From: Ostrinia nubilalis
Taxonomy: Eukaryota > Arthropoda > Insecta > Lepidoptera > Crambidae
NCBI RefSeq assembly: GCF_963855985.1
Contig: NC_087104.1
Location: forward strand, 8,246,001-8,310,000
Length of the DNA: 64,000 nt
Direction of reading: 5' to 3'
Below the pieces are notes generated by a model. It had not been told where the DNA came from, made no database searches, and worked only from the letters and a program-made list of their open reading frames with translations. Within the stretch, counting starts at the first letter, position 1; each line of letters opens with the position of its first letter. Shown one piece after another: positions 1-9,943 of the stretch. Made by a program: the position numbers and the translations under genes.

Positions 1-1
1 A

Positions 2-3000
2 AGTGTTCTTCATACATCGTGGTGTGATCCCCAGAAGTACCAGTCGCTGGTGGAGTCGTGCTTCTGCCGCAACTGCTTAGTGCAGATGTGCGTGCAGGCG
101 CAGCCGGCCGGCGAGGAGAACGCCTGGCGCCGGAACCGCTTGCGGAACGAACTCAAGGTATTTGTGGATCTCTTTGCATCTGTTACTATCATCATCATTT
201 CAGCCATAGGACGTCCACTGCTGAACATAGGCCTCCCCCAATGACTTCCACATCGCACGGTTGGTAGCGGCCTGCATCCAGCGCCTTCCTGCTACCTTTA
301 TCAGGTCGTCGGTCCACTTTGTGGGTGGACGTCCCACGCTGCGTTTTGCGGTACGCGGCCTCCATTCCAGAACCTTGCTGCCCCATCGGCCGTTCTACAT
401 TTGTTACTATGTCTGTCTTTAAAATTATTTATATTCTATTCTATTATTGTTGCCAACTCAGCCCCCCCTAAAACAAGTGGCACTATTTTGATCCTTCCAA
501 ACATCGAATCCCTGCACAGAGAAAAGTGAGTCCATATAAAAAATCGCTGGGGAGCAGGGCTTTCGAAGTTACAGCCCTCAAATCTTGGTACTGAAATTGT
601 ATTTTACAGACAATTGAAAATAGGTAAAATTCAACTGCCAAAAGACAGCTCAGTTTACTATTTCCCCTTGTTTTTAGGAGGTAATATTTTTATAATCTCC
701 TTTGCTGCTAAAAAATATTTTTAGGCCAGATACAAGACTTTTTTATGCTATCAGATGTTACGTAACGACCCGCCCGAGGGGATAGCGGCTACCCCGCTGG
801 ACCCGAAGTGCTGCCACTGGCAGGCCAGCGTCACGGGGCCCGACGGCTCGCCCTACGAGGGAGGCGTCTTCTACCTTTGCATTGTTATAGAAGTATTGTT
901 ATGGCAGCTACATTTATTGCTATCAGATGTTGCGCAACGACCCGCCCGAGGGAATAGCGGCTACCCCGCTGGACCCGAAGTGCTGCCACTGGCAGGCCAG
1001 CGTCACGGGGCCCGACGGCTCGCCCTACGAGGGAGGCGTCTTCTACCTTTACATACAAGTTCCATACGCGTGAGTATATGAATCTTATGCTATATTAATT
1101 TATGATTGACCTAGTAATTTTGTACTTTAAGTGACATAACACTCAAGAAGACATTTTTATTAATTTCAAAATAACTTGATTATTTAGAAAAATACAATGA
1201 ATGTCAGTCAGATTCCTTTATTGAGAAATTATTATTGATGATTCTCTATTCTCTGAGTATCGTATCTTTTTGCTAGCTCTTCTATCTTCCTCCACGAAGT
1301 TTTTACACCAGTCATTTGTCTGGCGAGCATAGCGAGATCAGGCGATGTTATTAGTTTCGATTACGCCCGAGCGCCTTGCTGGTCATCTTGCCTCGCCATG
1401 AATCGCTTAATGACAGAATTCTCTGAACGAGATCGCTAATATGAGAACTGATGCATTCTAGCCATAATCTTTGTGTAGTAGAGACTAAAGTTAAATAACC
1501 TACTGATGATTATGATGTCCTGAATGTCCCATCGCACGTACCCAATGAGCCCACCAGTGGTCCGCTTCCTAACGCGCGTGCTGAACCTAACGTGTCACGA
1601 ACTTACGATACTCTTCTTTCCGCTGTCTTCGGTTTTATCCCCGGTGTAGGCGGCATTATGACTTATCGTCTTGATAACAAATTATGTGGGATTTCGCCAC
1701 ACTGTTATAATGGTGATTATGATTGAAATAAAATTGTCGAATATACCATCCCATCCCAGGTACCCAATGAGCCCGCCGGTGGTGCGTTTTCTAACGCGCG
1801 TTTTGCATCCTAACGTGTCGCGGCACGGCGACGTGGGCATCGACTCCGTGCACCACAACTGGTCGCTGGCGCTCACTATAAGCAAGGTGCTCATCTCCAT
1901 CCAGAGCCTGCTCACAGATCCATATACCGCGGTCAGTATACAGGCTGAAGGTGACTCCATTACAGGAACCCGACGAGCCGCCAGTGGTCCGCATTAGTAC
2001 TGGTCGCTGGGCAGTATATAGGCTGAACCAGGCCTGGCTCACTCCGCGCGGTACATCCGATAATTACCTACAGCGAAGCGCCCCGCCGGCGGGTATTATA
2101 TCAGTCGAGTGTCACGCGCGCGCCCGTCAGGACGCTGGCGTGCGTTGTAGTACCTAATTCTATGATCGAAGTATTATTTAAAAATGGACATAAAGAGAAA
2201 GAAATATTGTGCGGCGTTCGGGTGTTTAAATTCGAAAAGAAATCTACCGGATTTATCTTTTTTTTCGCTTCCCAAAGATGCTGAAAGGTATGTTGGCCAT
2301 GTAGGTAATCAATAATTCTTAGGATAGTATAGGAACCTAACCTACCATGACTACTGCTCAGAATGCGTTCGTTCGTTTCAGCCAAATTACGTTCACTGCT
2401 GGACAAAGGCCTCTCCCAAGGTTTTCCATAATGAATGCGTACTTACATACATACGTGTTATGAGGTACGTACCTCATGACATATAAGTAGATTAATTATT
2501 TTTTTCACTAGACAGCAACCCTAACAGCGTAAGAAGAGTTCAGAGGCACGCGATAGAAAGAGACAAAACTTGTAGGTGAATAAAATTGTAGGTACGTAGT
2601 GCTGTGCGAGCTGAATTCCACTTTATCGCGTCGCAGCAAGACTCGCATTTATTTAAATCGTCTTGCGGAGTAATCCTTCTGTACCTGTACTATTACTTAT
2701 TCTGTGGCTGAACGTGACTCAATGGTGTGTCCACACCGGGTGCACGGCCTCTCGCTGGTGCCATCCTGCTCACTCAAGAGCAGAGTGAGCAGGACGACGT
2801 TAGTGGTCCGCTTCTGACGCGCGTGCTGCACCCAACGTGTCGCGGCACGGCGACGTGGGCATCGACTCCGTGCACCACAACTGGTCGCTGGCGCTCACTA
2901 TAAGCAAGGTGCTCATCTCCATCCAGAGCCTGCTCACCGACCCCTACACCGCGGTCAGTATTCAGGCTGAAGGTGACTCCATTACAGGAACCCGACGAGC

Positions 3001-5097
3001 CGCCAGTACTGGTCGCTGGGCAGTATATAGGCTGAACGTGACTCAATGGTGCGTCCACACCGGGTGCAAAGCCTCTCGCTGGTGTCATCCTGCTCACTCA
3101 AGAGCAGAGTGAGCAGGACGACGTTAGTGGTCCGCTTCTGACGCGCGTGCTGCACGCAACGTGTCGCGGCACGGCGACGTGGGCATCGACTCCGTGCACC
3201 ACAACTGGTCGCTGGCGCTCACTATAAGCAAGGTGCTCATCTCCATCCAGAGCCTGCTCACAGACCCCTACACCGCGGTCAGTGTTCAGGCTGAAGGTGA
3301 CTCCATTACAGGAACCCGACGAGCCGCCAGTGGTCCGCATTAGTACTGGTCGCTGGGCAGTATACAGGGTGGAATTTTGTAATGCCACCTGGAGGGAAAG
3401 TACTCTTAATACTGCAGATAGAAAATTTTACTGAAAGAAAACATTCCTTTATTTTTGAAAAGAAAGAGAACTGCATTCATAGATTTACGAAAATTTTTCG
3501 AAAATTCACTACATACCATACAATTTTCTGTACATAATTAAGATTTTATAGATTTCCTTTCATTTGATTTATCAAGTTTGTTAGAGAGATTTTATCCTTA
3601 TACTTGACCCTAACGATCGATGCAATAAAAATACAGGGTGTAATTTTTATTTATTTATTTATTTATTTATTTATTAGGGACATCAACAGCTTACAGATTT
3701 CAATGTAACATTAGACACTTAACACTATGGAAAGCCAATAACAGATATCCACGCAGTAACTTAGTTTAAATTTTGTCTGTGTACAAACAAACATTTGTGA
3801 AGAGAAGCTGAGATAAGTTACATAATTTTATTAGTCTTATTACAAACATTTCACAATTAAATTTTTAACAGATTTTAGTTGGTTCGATTCCCGGGTGTGG
3901 CAAATATTTTTTTGGAAATCTTTGAATGCAGTTCTATTTCTTTTCAAAAATAAAGAAATGTTTTCTTTGAGATTTTTTTCTATCTACAATATTAAGAGTA
4001 ATTTCCCTCCAGGTGGCATTACAAAATTTCACCCTGTATAGGCTGAACGTGACTCCATAATGGTGCGTCCACACCAGGTGCATAGCCTCTCGCTGGCGTC
4101 ATCCTGCTCACTCAAGAACAGAGTGAGTAGGACGACGTTAGTGGTCTGCTTCTGACGCGCGTGCTGCACGCAACGTGTCGCGGCACGGCGACGTGGGCAT
4201 CGACTCCGTGCACCACAACTGGTCGCTGGCGCTCACTATAAGCAAGGTGCTCATCTCCATCCAGAGCCTGCTCACAGATGCATATACTGCGGTCAGTATT
4301 CCATCAGATACTAAAACTCTACAATGTATGCTTACACGAAAATAATAATAATTATAAACAAATAAGCATATCCCAATATTAGCACGTCACACTGACACCG
4401 ACAATCAGAGATATTATATTCGCTCGATGCGTCTTAGACCCATCTACCTCCGGTGTCAGTGTGACATGCCAATTTTGGGACACCCTGAATCTACGCTCAC
4501 CATTAGCAAGGTGCTTATCTCTATCCAGAGATCGCTCACTGACCACAACACTGAGGTCAGTTGTGACACTTATTTAATTAGGCTGAAGTGCATTAGTACT
4601 TAATGACTCCAAACATTTCAAAAGTTATAAAAAGGTCCTGTGAGGCTTACAAACAAAGACTCCAGTCCAGTGTCAAACTCGCTGCTTACTTGCTAAGTTC
4701 TGAGAATAGGCTAGTTTCCTAAATACATGTCCGTCAATTATACTATCAAAAAATATTGGACACCTATATTTTTTTTGTCAATCAAACTGGTATTTACAAA
4801 GTTATGGTGCGTTGAAGTCCCATGTGACGTCACGCTGTGGCTGTGCTACACTTGTTGCAACGTAGTTACGTCACGAGTTAAACTTTATCTCTCTCAATTT
4901 TCATTGATTTGTTGAAGCAAAAACTAAGTAATGCTACCTTTTTAGGCAGATTTGTATTTATAACATTTTTATTCTTTTCACAGGTTTGTATGGAGCCAGA
5001 AATCGGCGAGATGTATGTACGGGACCGCGCCAGATTCGAAGCCCTCGCACGACGGTGGACGTGGCGATACGCGATGCACGATATCCTACCTCACTGA
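2..5097 (+). CDS. morgue: morgue-like E2-variant (UBC fold) protein, 3' part, 4 exons
   Basis: Seen: exons 2-157 (open at the window edge), 927-1069, 1760-1931 and 4984-5097 join in frame through GT-AG introns (phases 0, 2, 0) and end at TGA. The joined C-terminal region is a ubiquitin-conjugating fold: an N-terminal helix ending NELK, the PPEG strand, HPN in LHPNVSRHGDVGIDS, then LALTISKVLISIQSLL and the C-terminal helices. The position of the catalytic Cys (GSICLD in active E2s) is Gly (GDVGID), so ubiquitin transfer by thioester is not expected. Known: Drosophila Morgue, an F-box protein with an E2 domain carrying Gly for Cys, acts in apoptosis and IAP turnover. Inferred: this is the orthologue; the F-box and zinc finger would lie upstream of the window. 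The Cys-rich first exon (residues CFCRNC, QMC) is the linker before the E2 domain. The alternative is another catalytically dead E2. The introns contain decayed copies of exons 2 and 3. Confidence 0.72.
158..926 (+). other. morgue intron 1 with RTE-like repeat fragment
   Basis: The intron opens with GTATTT at 158 and closes with CTATCAG at 926. About 195-400 resembles a dispersed lepidopteran RTE/SINE-like repeat (remembered hallmark: CCACTGCTGAACATAGG). A shorter relative (CACTGCTGGACAAAGG) lies at about 2390-2420 in intron 3. The remainder is AT-rich apart from the truncated exon copy annotated separately. Confidence 0.5.
755..878 (+). pseudogene. truncated upstream copy of morgue exon 2
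   Basis: A near-identical copy of the first 124 nt of exon 2 (927-1069), preceded by the same TATCAG acceptor. It differs at only a few positions (for example TTACGT against TTGCGC), then diverges after CTACCTTT and lacks the last 19 nt and the GTGAGT donor. It can be spliced into but not out of properly, so it is most likely a partial tandem duplication or a cryptic exon. Confidence 0.85.
1538..1600 (+). pseudogene. degenerate fragment of morgue exon 3
   Basis: Resembles the start of exon 3 (GTACCCAATGAGCCC, then GTGGTCCGCTTCCTAACG) but loses similarity after about 60 nt. It lies about 220 bp upstream of the intact exon 3 and is probably the oldest exon-3 duplicate. Confidence 0.7.
2184..2287 (+). 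CDS. THAP-domain first-exon fragment
   Basis: ATG at 2184 opens 34 codons plus 2 nt, ending at a good donor (AAAG/GTATGT). The peptide has the first half of a C2CH THAP zinc finger: CAAFGC, then LSFFSLPKDAE. THAP domains occur in P-element-type transposases and host DNA-binding proteins. No following exon was found in this intron, so this is probably an orphan transposon-derived or captured exon inside morgue intron 3. Small, but the motif is specific. Confidence 0.72.
2706..4291 (+). repeat. tandem array of three truncated morgue exon-3 copies, ~320-bp unit
   Basis: Three 151-bp exon-3 copies lie at 2803-2953, 3127-3277 and 4141-4291, each starting at GTGGTC(C/T)GC inside the exon and ending at the normal GTCAGT donor. 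All lack the first 21 exon bases and share the same two 1-nt deletions (CTTCTGACG for CTTCCTGACG; the HPN codons are also shifted), so none can code. Each is preceded by the same block, CAATGGTG(C/T)GTCCACACC through a GCTCACTCAAGAGCAGAGTGAGC hairpin-like stretch, resembling half of the MITE at 5901-6025. The shared lesions mean one broken copy was made first and then amplified. Confidence 0.85.
3365..4036. mobile_element. TA-flanked MITE (CAGGGTG ends) with a nested insertion
   Basis: Terminal inverted repeats begin CAGGGTGGAATTTTGTAATG and extend about 120 bp at both ends (right end at 3915-4036). It is flanked by TA. The unoccupied site exists in a sister repeat unit at about 3018-3030 (CAGTATATAGGCTG), which confirms the boundaries. 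The centre carries a TTTA-repeat run (about 3648-3678) that looks like a reverse-oriented LINE tail, and a B-box-like GGTTCGATTCC at about 3880. Confidence 0.8.
4371..4481. repeat. short inverted-repeat element
   Basis: Arms contain GTCACACTGACACC (left) and GGTGTCAGTGTGAC (right), with imperfect outer arms CCCAATATTAG / CCAATTTTGGG. This is a small MITE-like hairpin inside morgue intron 3. Confidence 0.6.
4495..4555 (+). pseudogene. decayed 3' end of a morgue exon-3 copy
   Basis: Recognisable as CTCACCATTAGCAAGGTGCTTATC through a GAG/GTCAGT donor-like end, with several substitutions. It is a remnant of a further duplication. Confidence 0.6.
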
Positions 5098-5900
5098 GAC
5101 GCGGTAAAGTTCACAATCGACTGGCAGAAGCTGTTCTGAGACTAGCCCGCTTGGAAGAGGTACCTAGTCTATGAATTTAAATTAAATCTAGCTATTGAGG
5201 CCTTGAAATTCTGTTCTGATGCCTTCTCTCAGAGCATATTGGAATATATTTCATGTATTTCATACTACAAAAATACGTTTATCTGATGCTTAATGGAATT
5301 TAGTGGTTTGATGGTTTCAGTATAAAGTAGACGAAAATATAGTAAAATGTATCATTTATGTAATCTATATCCCATATTTCTAAAAATTATGGATTGTATT
5401 ATTTTTGGTGAACAGAAACTGCAACAATGTTAGTCAAAATTATTTATAAGTATTATTAATCTTACAATCAAATAACAATGGTATTTATCAAATATGGAAC
5501 CCTAAAAAAAAAGACAGTTATGTGTTTTGGGTGGCTCTTTAAAATTTATGATGAGTTGTAGACCACAGGAAACTACTATCTTGCCGACTACAACGCATTT
5601 TACAATCAGTCAAAGGGTGCAATCACTTGTAAAAAGTTTTTAGATCGTGAATGTGACATCACAAGTCTAATTTTTAATGTTGTGGGCATTGTCTATCGTA
5701 TCTCATGGTCTGACCTTGTGTAAATAGTCCATTAAACTATCAAGTTCACTGTTTTTGCCAATCTTTTAGTTAATTAGCTTAATAAAAAGCATTTGAAAGA
5801 AAAATAATCCCATTGGGAACTAGAAAATGCATAGCAATTAATTAAATTATGATGTAATTTTGTATTAAACTTAGAAACAATTTAGGAAATTGTTATTCTA
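5098..5900 (+). other. morgue 3' UTR and flank
   Basis: No ORF of note. The first AATAAA after the morgue stop is at 5781-5786, giving a possible 3' UTR of about 690 nt. Nothing else was recognised. Confidence 0.4.
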
Positions 5901-6025
5901 ATGGTGCGTCCAGACTGGGCGAACGGGCTCGCGACATCCTGCTTACTCAAGAGTAGTCAAGAGCAGGGTGAGCAAGGATGTCGAGTTTGCCGCGCGAGCC
6001 TGTTCGCCCAGTGTGGATGCACCAT
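5901..6025. mobile_element. 125-bp hairpin MITE (ATGGTGCGTCC ends)
   Basis: Near-complete inverted repeat: ATGGTGCGTCCAGACTGGGC on the left and its imperfect complement at 6005-6025, with arms of about 33 bp. The inner part (CATCCTGCTTACTCAAGAG) resembles the block that precedes each broken exon-3 copy in morgue. Confidence 0.75.
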
Positions 6026-6324
6026 ACAATACTACAACTACTATAACTGTATATACCTACATATGCACGTATTAAAATTTAATTGTTTTGTACAGGGTGT
6101 TGACTTCAATGCGTGCTATATTTGGGGGACGAATACTCGTTATGATACGAAAAACTTTCATTAAATACATTAATTATAGTACATTCGTATAAATATAGTA
6201 CAAATTCAAATCAATACCCTGTAAAAAACTTTACGATTGGAAAGGCTGTGTAAATAACTATGAAAGTAAATTTATGATGTGCTGTAATTGTGTATTAAAG
6301 TTTATATTTAAAATCTCGATTTTT

Positions 6325-6582
6325 TTACTTAATTGCTAGTCCTTTAATCTTTTTCCATATTTCGCTGAGTTGTTCACAGTTGCACAGGTAAGGCAAACAG
6401 TGGCTACTGCCTGGAGCCCTGCAGTACCCTGGATAAGGCGCTTCGCCCTTTGGCAACCATCTTCTTGTGTTCCCATACAAATATGGTTCCAGTTCGCGTT
6501 TACTAAAGGGAACTATAGCGGTACGTATTTTGAAACTGCCCGGTACCAAATAATGGACGTACGCTGCGAATGTTATGTACCC
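6325..6582 (-). CDS. orphan last-exon-like ORF, unknown product
   Basis: Not recognised. A clean acceptor (CGTATTTTTCAG) at 6583 on the minus strand is followed by 85 codons and a TAA. The peptide looks protein-like rather than random: a YVHYLVPG segment, KRELEPYLYGNTRRWLPKG, then a Cys/Pro-rich end with C-x8-C-x4-CNC spacing (SHCLPYLCNCEQ). There is no ATG near the start and no upstream exon was found on this strand before the RS-repeat exon at 8265. It could be the last exon of a gene with distant exons, a retrocopy or a transposon fragment. Confidence 0.35.
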   Translation of the reverse strand, partial: GYITFAAYVHYLVPGSFKIRTAIVPFSKRELEPYLYGNTRRWLPKGEAPYPGYCRAPGSSHCLPYLCNCEQLSEIWKKIKGLAIK

Positions 6583-6678
6583 CTGAAAAATACGAGGTTT
6601 GTGATTTTTTTTACAAAATCATTATATTTGGGGTATGAAATAGTATTGAGTAGTGGGATTATATTTTATTATATTATA

Positions 6679-6879
6679 TCTCTATATAATAAAAGAAAGT
6701 CGTGTTAGTTACTCCACTTATAACTCAAGAACGGCTGAACCGATTTAGCTGAAAATTGTCAGGGAGGTAGTTTAGAGCCAGGAGAAGGACATAGGATACT
6801 TTTTATCCCGTTCGAAATAAAAAAAAAGTCTGCTTATTTATTGCCATTAAGGCGGAATAAAGTTCGCCGGGTCAGCTAG
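6679..6879 (+). mobile_element. non-autonomous Helitron
   Basis: Begins TCTCTATATAATAAAAG, continues with GTGTTAGTTACTCC and AACTCAAGAACGGCTGAACC, and ends GTCAGCTAG followed by T. Terminal TC and CTAG fit Helitrons, and the internal sequence matches a common lepidopteran family known to me from memory. Confidence 0.7.
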
Positions 6880-7732
6880 TTAATAATAATCAAAGCTTTA
6901 TAACTTCATGTTTCGATGCCTAGATTCAATACTTAAATTTCAGAAGAATAAATTCCTGGCTTTTCTCTCTATTTTATCTCAATGTCAAGTTATTTCAGCA
7001 ATTATGTTTGATTCGGCACCATTGTTCGATACGGAGTTCACTAGATTATAGTTTCCAACAAAACAAGATAAACGTCATGCTAGCAGAAATAAGTTTTATT
7101 TATTACATAATATCTTTGTTATTCCCTAGCCTAGCTACAATAATAATCTTTCATTATATTCTGAGTTTAATAAGTATAATAACTTACGTGAATACCGGTT
7201 ATCTGGAAATCTATAGGATGTATAATCATCTCAAGTACTTTGTTTGTATTGCATCAATTTCAAGAAGTTACCTATTATACGGTGTTATTGCAGTGCAATC
7301 AATTACAGTACGGTTTCAATTAAAGATTATGTTTCATTTTTACTTTGTATTTCCTTGTTCTTGTACGCGATAGGAGTAATAATTAACATGAACTATTTTT
7401 TTACGTACCTAACTTACTAGATTTTTTCGCATTTTATTTCTTTTTTAGTTAATAATAAAACAAAATATTTTCAAGTACCATATAAACGCAAGACAATGAA
7501 TTAATTAACCTATCTACGAGTACTATTATATTATTGAGTAAGATTACAACAATAAAATCTTGTTTAAAATAACTATCTCTAAGTTGTAAGATATTTAAAA
7601 ATTATAATTTGGAATTAATATTTTAACCATCACCATAACAATAGTGATTAATCAAGTTACATATCGATTTTACCATTAATTGTTTTACCGATGTCGTATT
7701 GCCAAAATCGTTTAATATCTTTCTCATGTTCT
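6880..7732. other. AT-rich intergenic DNA
   Basis: No supported gene. A hydrophobic 121-codon plus-strand ORF (7008-7373) has low-complexity composition and no splice or start context. Nothing else was seen. Confidence 0.4.
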
Positions 7733-8265
7733 TCATGTTGTTCGTCTACGAGATCCTCTTCTTGTTCTCTCCCTGGATTTTCCACGAGACCTTCCCCTGG
7801 ATTGGTCTCTCGATCTGTCCCTGGACCTTCCACGAGACCTTCCCCTGGATTGATCTCTCGATCTGTCCCTGGACTTGCCACGAGACCTTCCCCTGGATCT
7901 GTCTCTCGATCTCTCCCTGGACTTACCACGAGACCTGCCCCTGGATCGGCCTCGATCTCTCCCTGGACTTGCCACGAGACCGTCCCCTGGACCTGCCTCG
8001 CGATCTGCCACGAGACTTTCCCCTGGATCGGCCCCTCGATCTCTCCCTGGATTTACCACGAGATCTTCCCCTGGATCTGCCTCTAGATCTCTCCCTGGAT
8101 TTACCACGAGACCTTCCTCTCGACCTACTTCGGGATTTATCTCTAGACTTCAATTCAGACCTGTCTCCAGATCTTTTTCGCAGCCTACCTCGGGATGCGT
8201 CTCTTGATCTTCCTCTAGAATGTTCTCTCGATCGGGATCGCTCTCTGCACGTATGAGCTTCATCT
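7733..8265 (-). pseudogene. RS-repeat exon or gene remnant, frameshifted; possible alternative SREK1 3' exon
   Basis: The minus strand encodes an Arg/Ser domain (repeats such as SRGRSRGKSRERSRG). A strong acceptor (TTTTTGCTTACAG) places an exon start at 8265. Its phase, A/GAT, fits the upstream SREK1 exon that ends at AG (19024), so the DNA would allow it as an alternative terminal exon. Alternatively it is part of an intronless gene with ATG at about 8432 (start MDTLLVIEV). A 2-bp deletion in one 48-bp repeat near 7940 moves the RS reading into another frame. As it stands the ORF ends at 7923; the RS frame resumes and ends at 7733. Gene status is uncertain. Confidence 0.45.
7780..8115 (-). 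repeat. 48-bp coding minisatellite
   Basis: About seven units of 48 bp (16 codons), with one 46-bp and one 36-bp unit; the plus-strand core is CCTTCCCCTGGAT then TCTCGATCT, CCCTGGA and CCACGAGA. The in-frame unit length keeps all minus-strand frames open, so overlapping ORFs on both strands are an artefact of the repeat. Confidence 0.85.
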
Positions 8266-8531
8266 CTGTAAGCAAAAATATCACTGTTTGAACGTGTAAT
8301 CCTCGTAGTCTCCAGTTCGTGGTTGTTCACTGTTTCGTTATTTACCTCGATTATTTCTATGTTTCCAGAGCTTCGGTTTCGTTCCTGGCAAGCGGCGTTT
8401 CTTCGAACTTCGATCACTAATAACGTATCCATGGTATATTTTTGAATAAAATCACGACGTGTGCTATGAGACGTATGGATTCCCAATGATAGCACTGGAA
8501 CGGGATCCTAGTATTTATATTGATATCTAAT

Positions 8532-8748
8532 TACATAATGATTTCAAGTATTGTGAAATGCAATTGTTATCATGAGTCATTTGTTTGTTAGAAAATATTG
8601 CACAATAATTTCAAATGTTGTGCAATCTGGTGTCAATTTACATGTTTTAAATCAAATGTTGACTGGCAGTAGCATGGCGGTATTAAGCTCGCCTCTATAA
8701 GGTTGCATAATAATTTCAAATATTATGCAATCTTATAGAGGCGAGCTT
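8532..8748. repeat. three related imperfect palindromes
   Basis: The best is 8685-8748: AAGCTCGCCTCTATAAG with its near-complement at 8730-8748, around an AATTTCAAAT centre. A second at about 8598-8632 (TTGCACAA, ATTTCAAAT, TTGTGCAA) and a weaker one at about 8532-8566 share the ATTTCAA(A/G)T core. They could be MITE remnants or protein-binding palindromes. Confidence 0.7.
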
Positions 8749-9153
8749 GTGCAAAGTTGTGTAAGCTCTGTTTTTAAACTATTGATAATACCTAAGTACA
8801 ATTAATTATGCTGGTGTGAAAAATGCAAACAGACCCCTAAACATTTTATCTTTGCAAAAAATCTGAAATGATTAAGAATTCTTTGATCTAAATTGATCGT
8901 GATTTCAATTTCATCCCGTGATTTCATTTACCTAAAACATGAGAGAACTCATTACGATTGACTTATTTTAACTGTAATTAACTAAATTGTAGTCATCAGC
9001 TAATAAAATGAAATAAGAAACATCATTATTTTAATTACATTTCATTTATTGTTCTTAAAGTAGGTACATCATTTAATTGAACTTTACTAAGGACCTTCAT
9101 CAAAAGGAAAAATATGCGTAATTTCCACGCATGTTTCTTTATTATGTCAATAT
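8749..9153. other. SREK1 3' flank
   Basis: AT-rich with no ORF. An AATAAA on the minus strand at 9138-9143, only 11 nt after the SREK1 stop, is one candidate poly(A) signal; further T-rich candidates lie near 9040-9050. Confidence 0.4.
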
Positions 9154-9943
9154 TTACGGAGAATTGGAAATGTCCATGTTATCCGGCGAGTTTTTCTCTT
9201 CATTCATGTCCGGAAGTTTGCTTTCGATGCTTGTAATATCCTTTTCTTCTATAACCGACAAGTTGGGGCTCCGATCACGGGTCCTTCTGTCGTGAGGAGT
9301 CTTGGAGTCCCTGTGGGACCTACTCTTGGACCGGCGGCTGCCGGAACGTGACCTTTTTCTATCACGGGATCTGGACCGCTTCCTGTCGCGGGAACGAGTG
9401 CGCTTTCTATCGCGAGACCGCGACCTCTTTCTGTCCCGCGAGCGAGAGCGTTTTCTGTCACGTGACCGCGAACGTTTGCGATCACGGGAGCGCGACCTCT
9501 TCCTGTCGCGAGATCGGGACCGCCTGCGCGACCGAGAACGCTTTCTTCTAGATCTAGAGCGAGATCTGCGCCTAGACCGAGACCTGTCTCGTTTCCTTTC
9601 CTTAGACCTGGACCGTTTCTTCGATGGTGATCGCTCCTTCTCTTTCTCAACTTCTTTTTCTTTGTCATCTGCAGGAGTAGACGCTTTAGATTTAACTTCA
9701 GTACCATTCCCATTGGTCTCGGCGACTTCAAATTTGACTTCTTCCTTTTCTTCTTTCTCGACTTCTTTTGGTGGTGGAGGTGGAGGAGGTGATTTGGATT
9801 TTTCTTTCTTCTCCTTGTCGTTGGATTCTTTTTTGTCTTTCCGATCTCGGTCGCGGTCTCGGGAACGGTCACGTTTGGAACGTGAGCTGCGATGACGTGA
9901 TCTTGATCTTGAGCGTCGAGAACTCCGATGGCGGGAATGTGAT
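9154..9943 (-). CDS. SREK1: SREK1 exon 4 (terminal)
   Basis: Acceptor TTTTTTTTCACAG. Encodes an RS segment, a Lys/Glu-rich part with a Pro run (SPPPPPPKE), eight or so SRDRKRSR repeats and an acidic tail ending NMDISNSP. TAA at 9154-9156. Confidence 0.9.

Noticed and set aside
7008..7373. 121-codon hydrophobic plus-strand ORF
   Set aside because: Low-complexity Ile/Tyr/Phe composition of AT-rich DNA, no splice or start context, no recognisable domain.
7691..8256. Plus-strand ORFs with repeated PWI or PGL peptides
   Set aside because: They arise because the 48-bp unit is a multiple of three and leaves most frames open.
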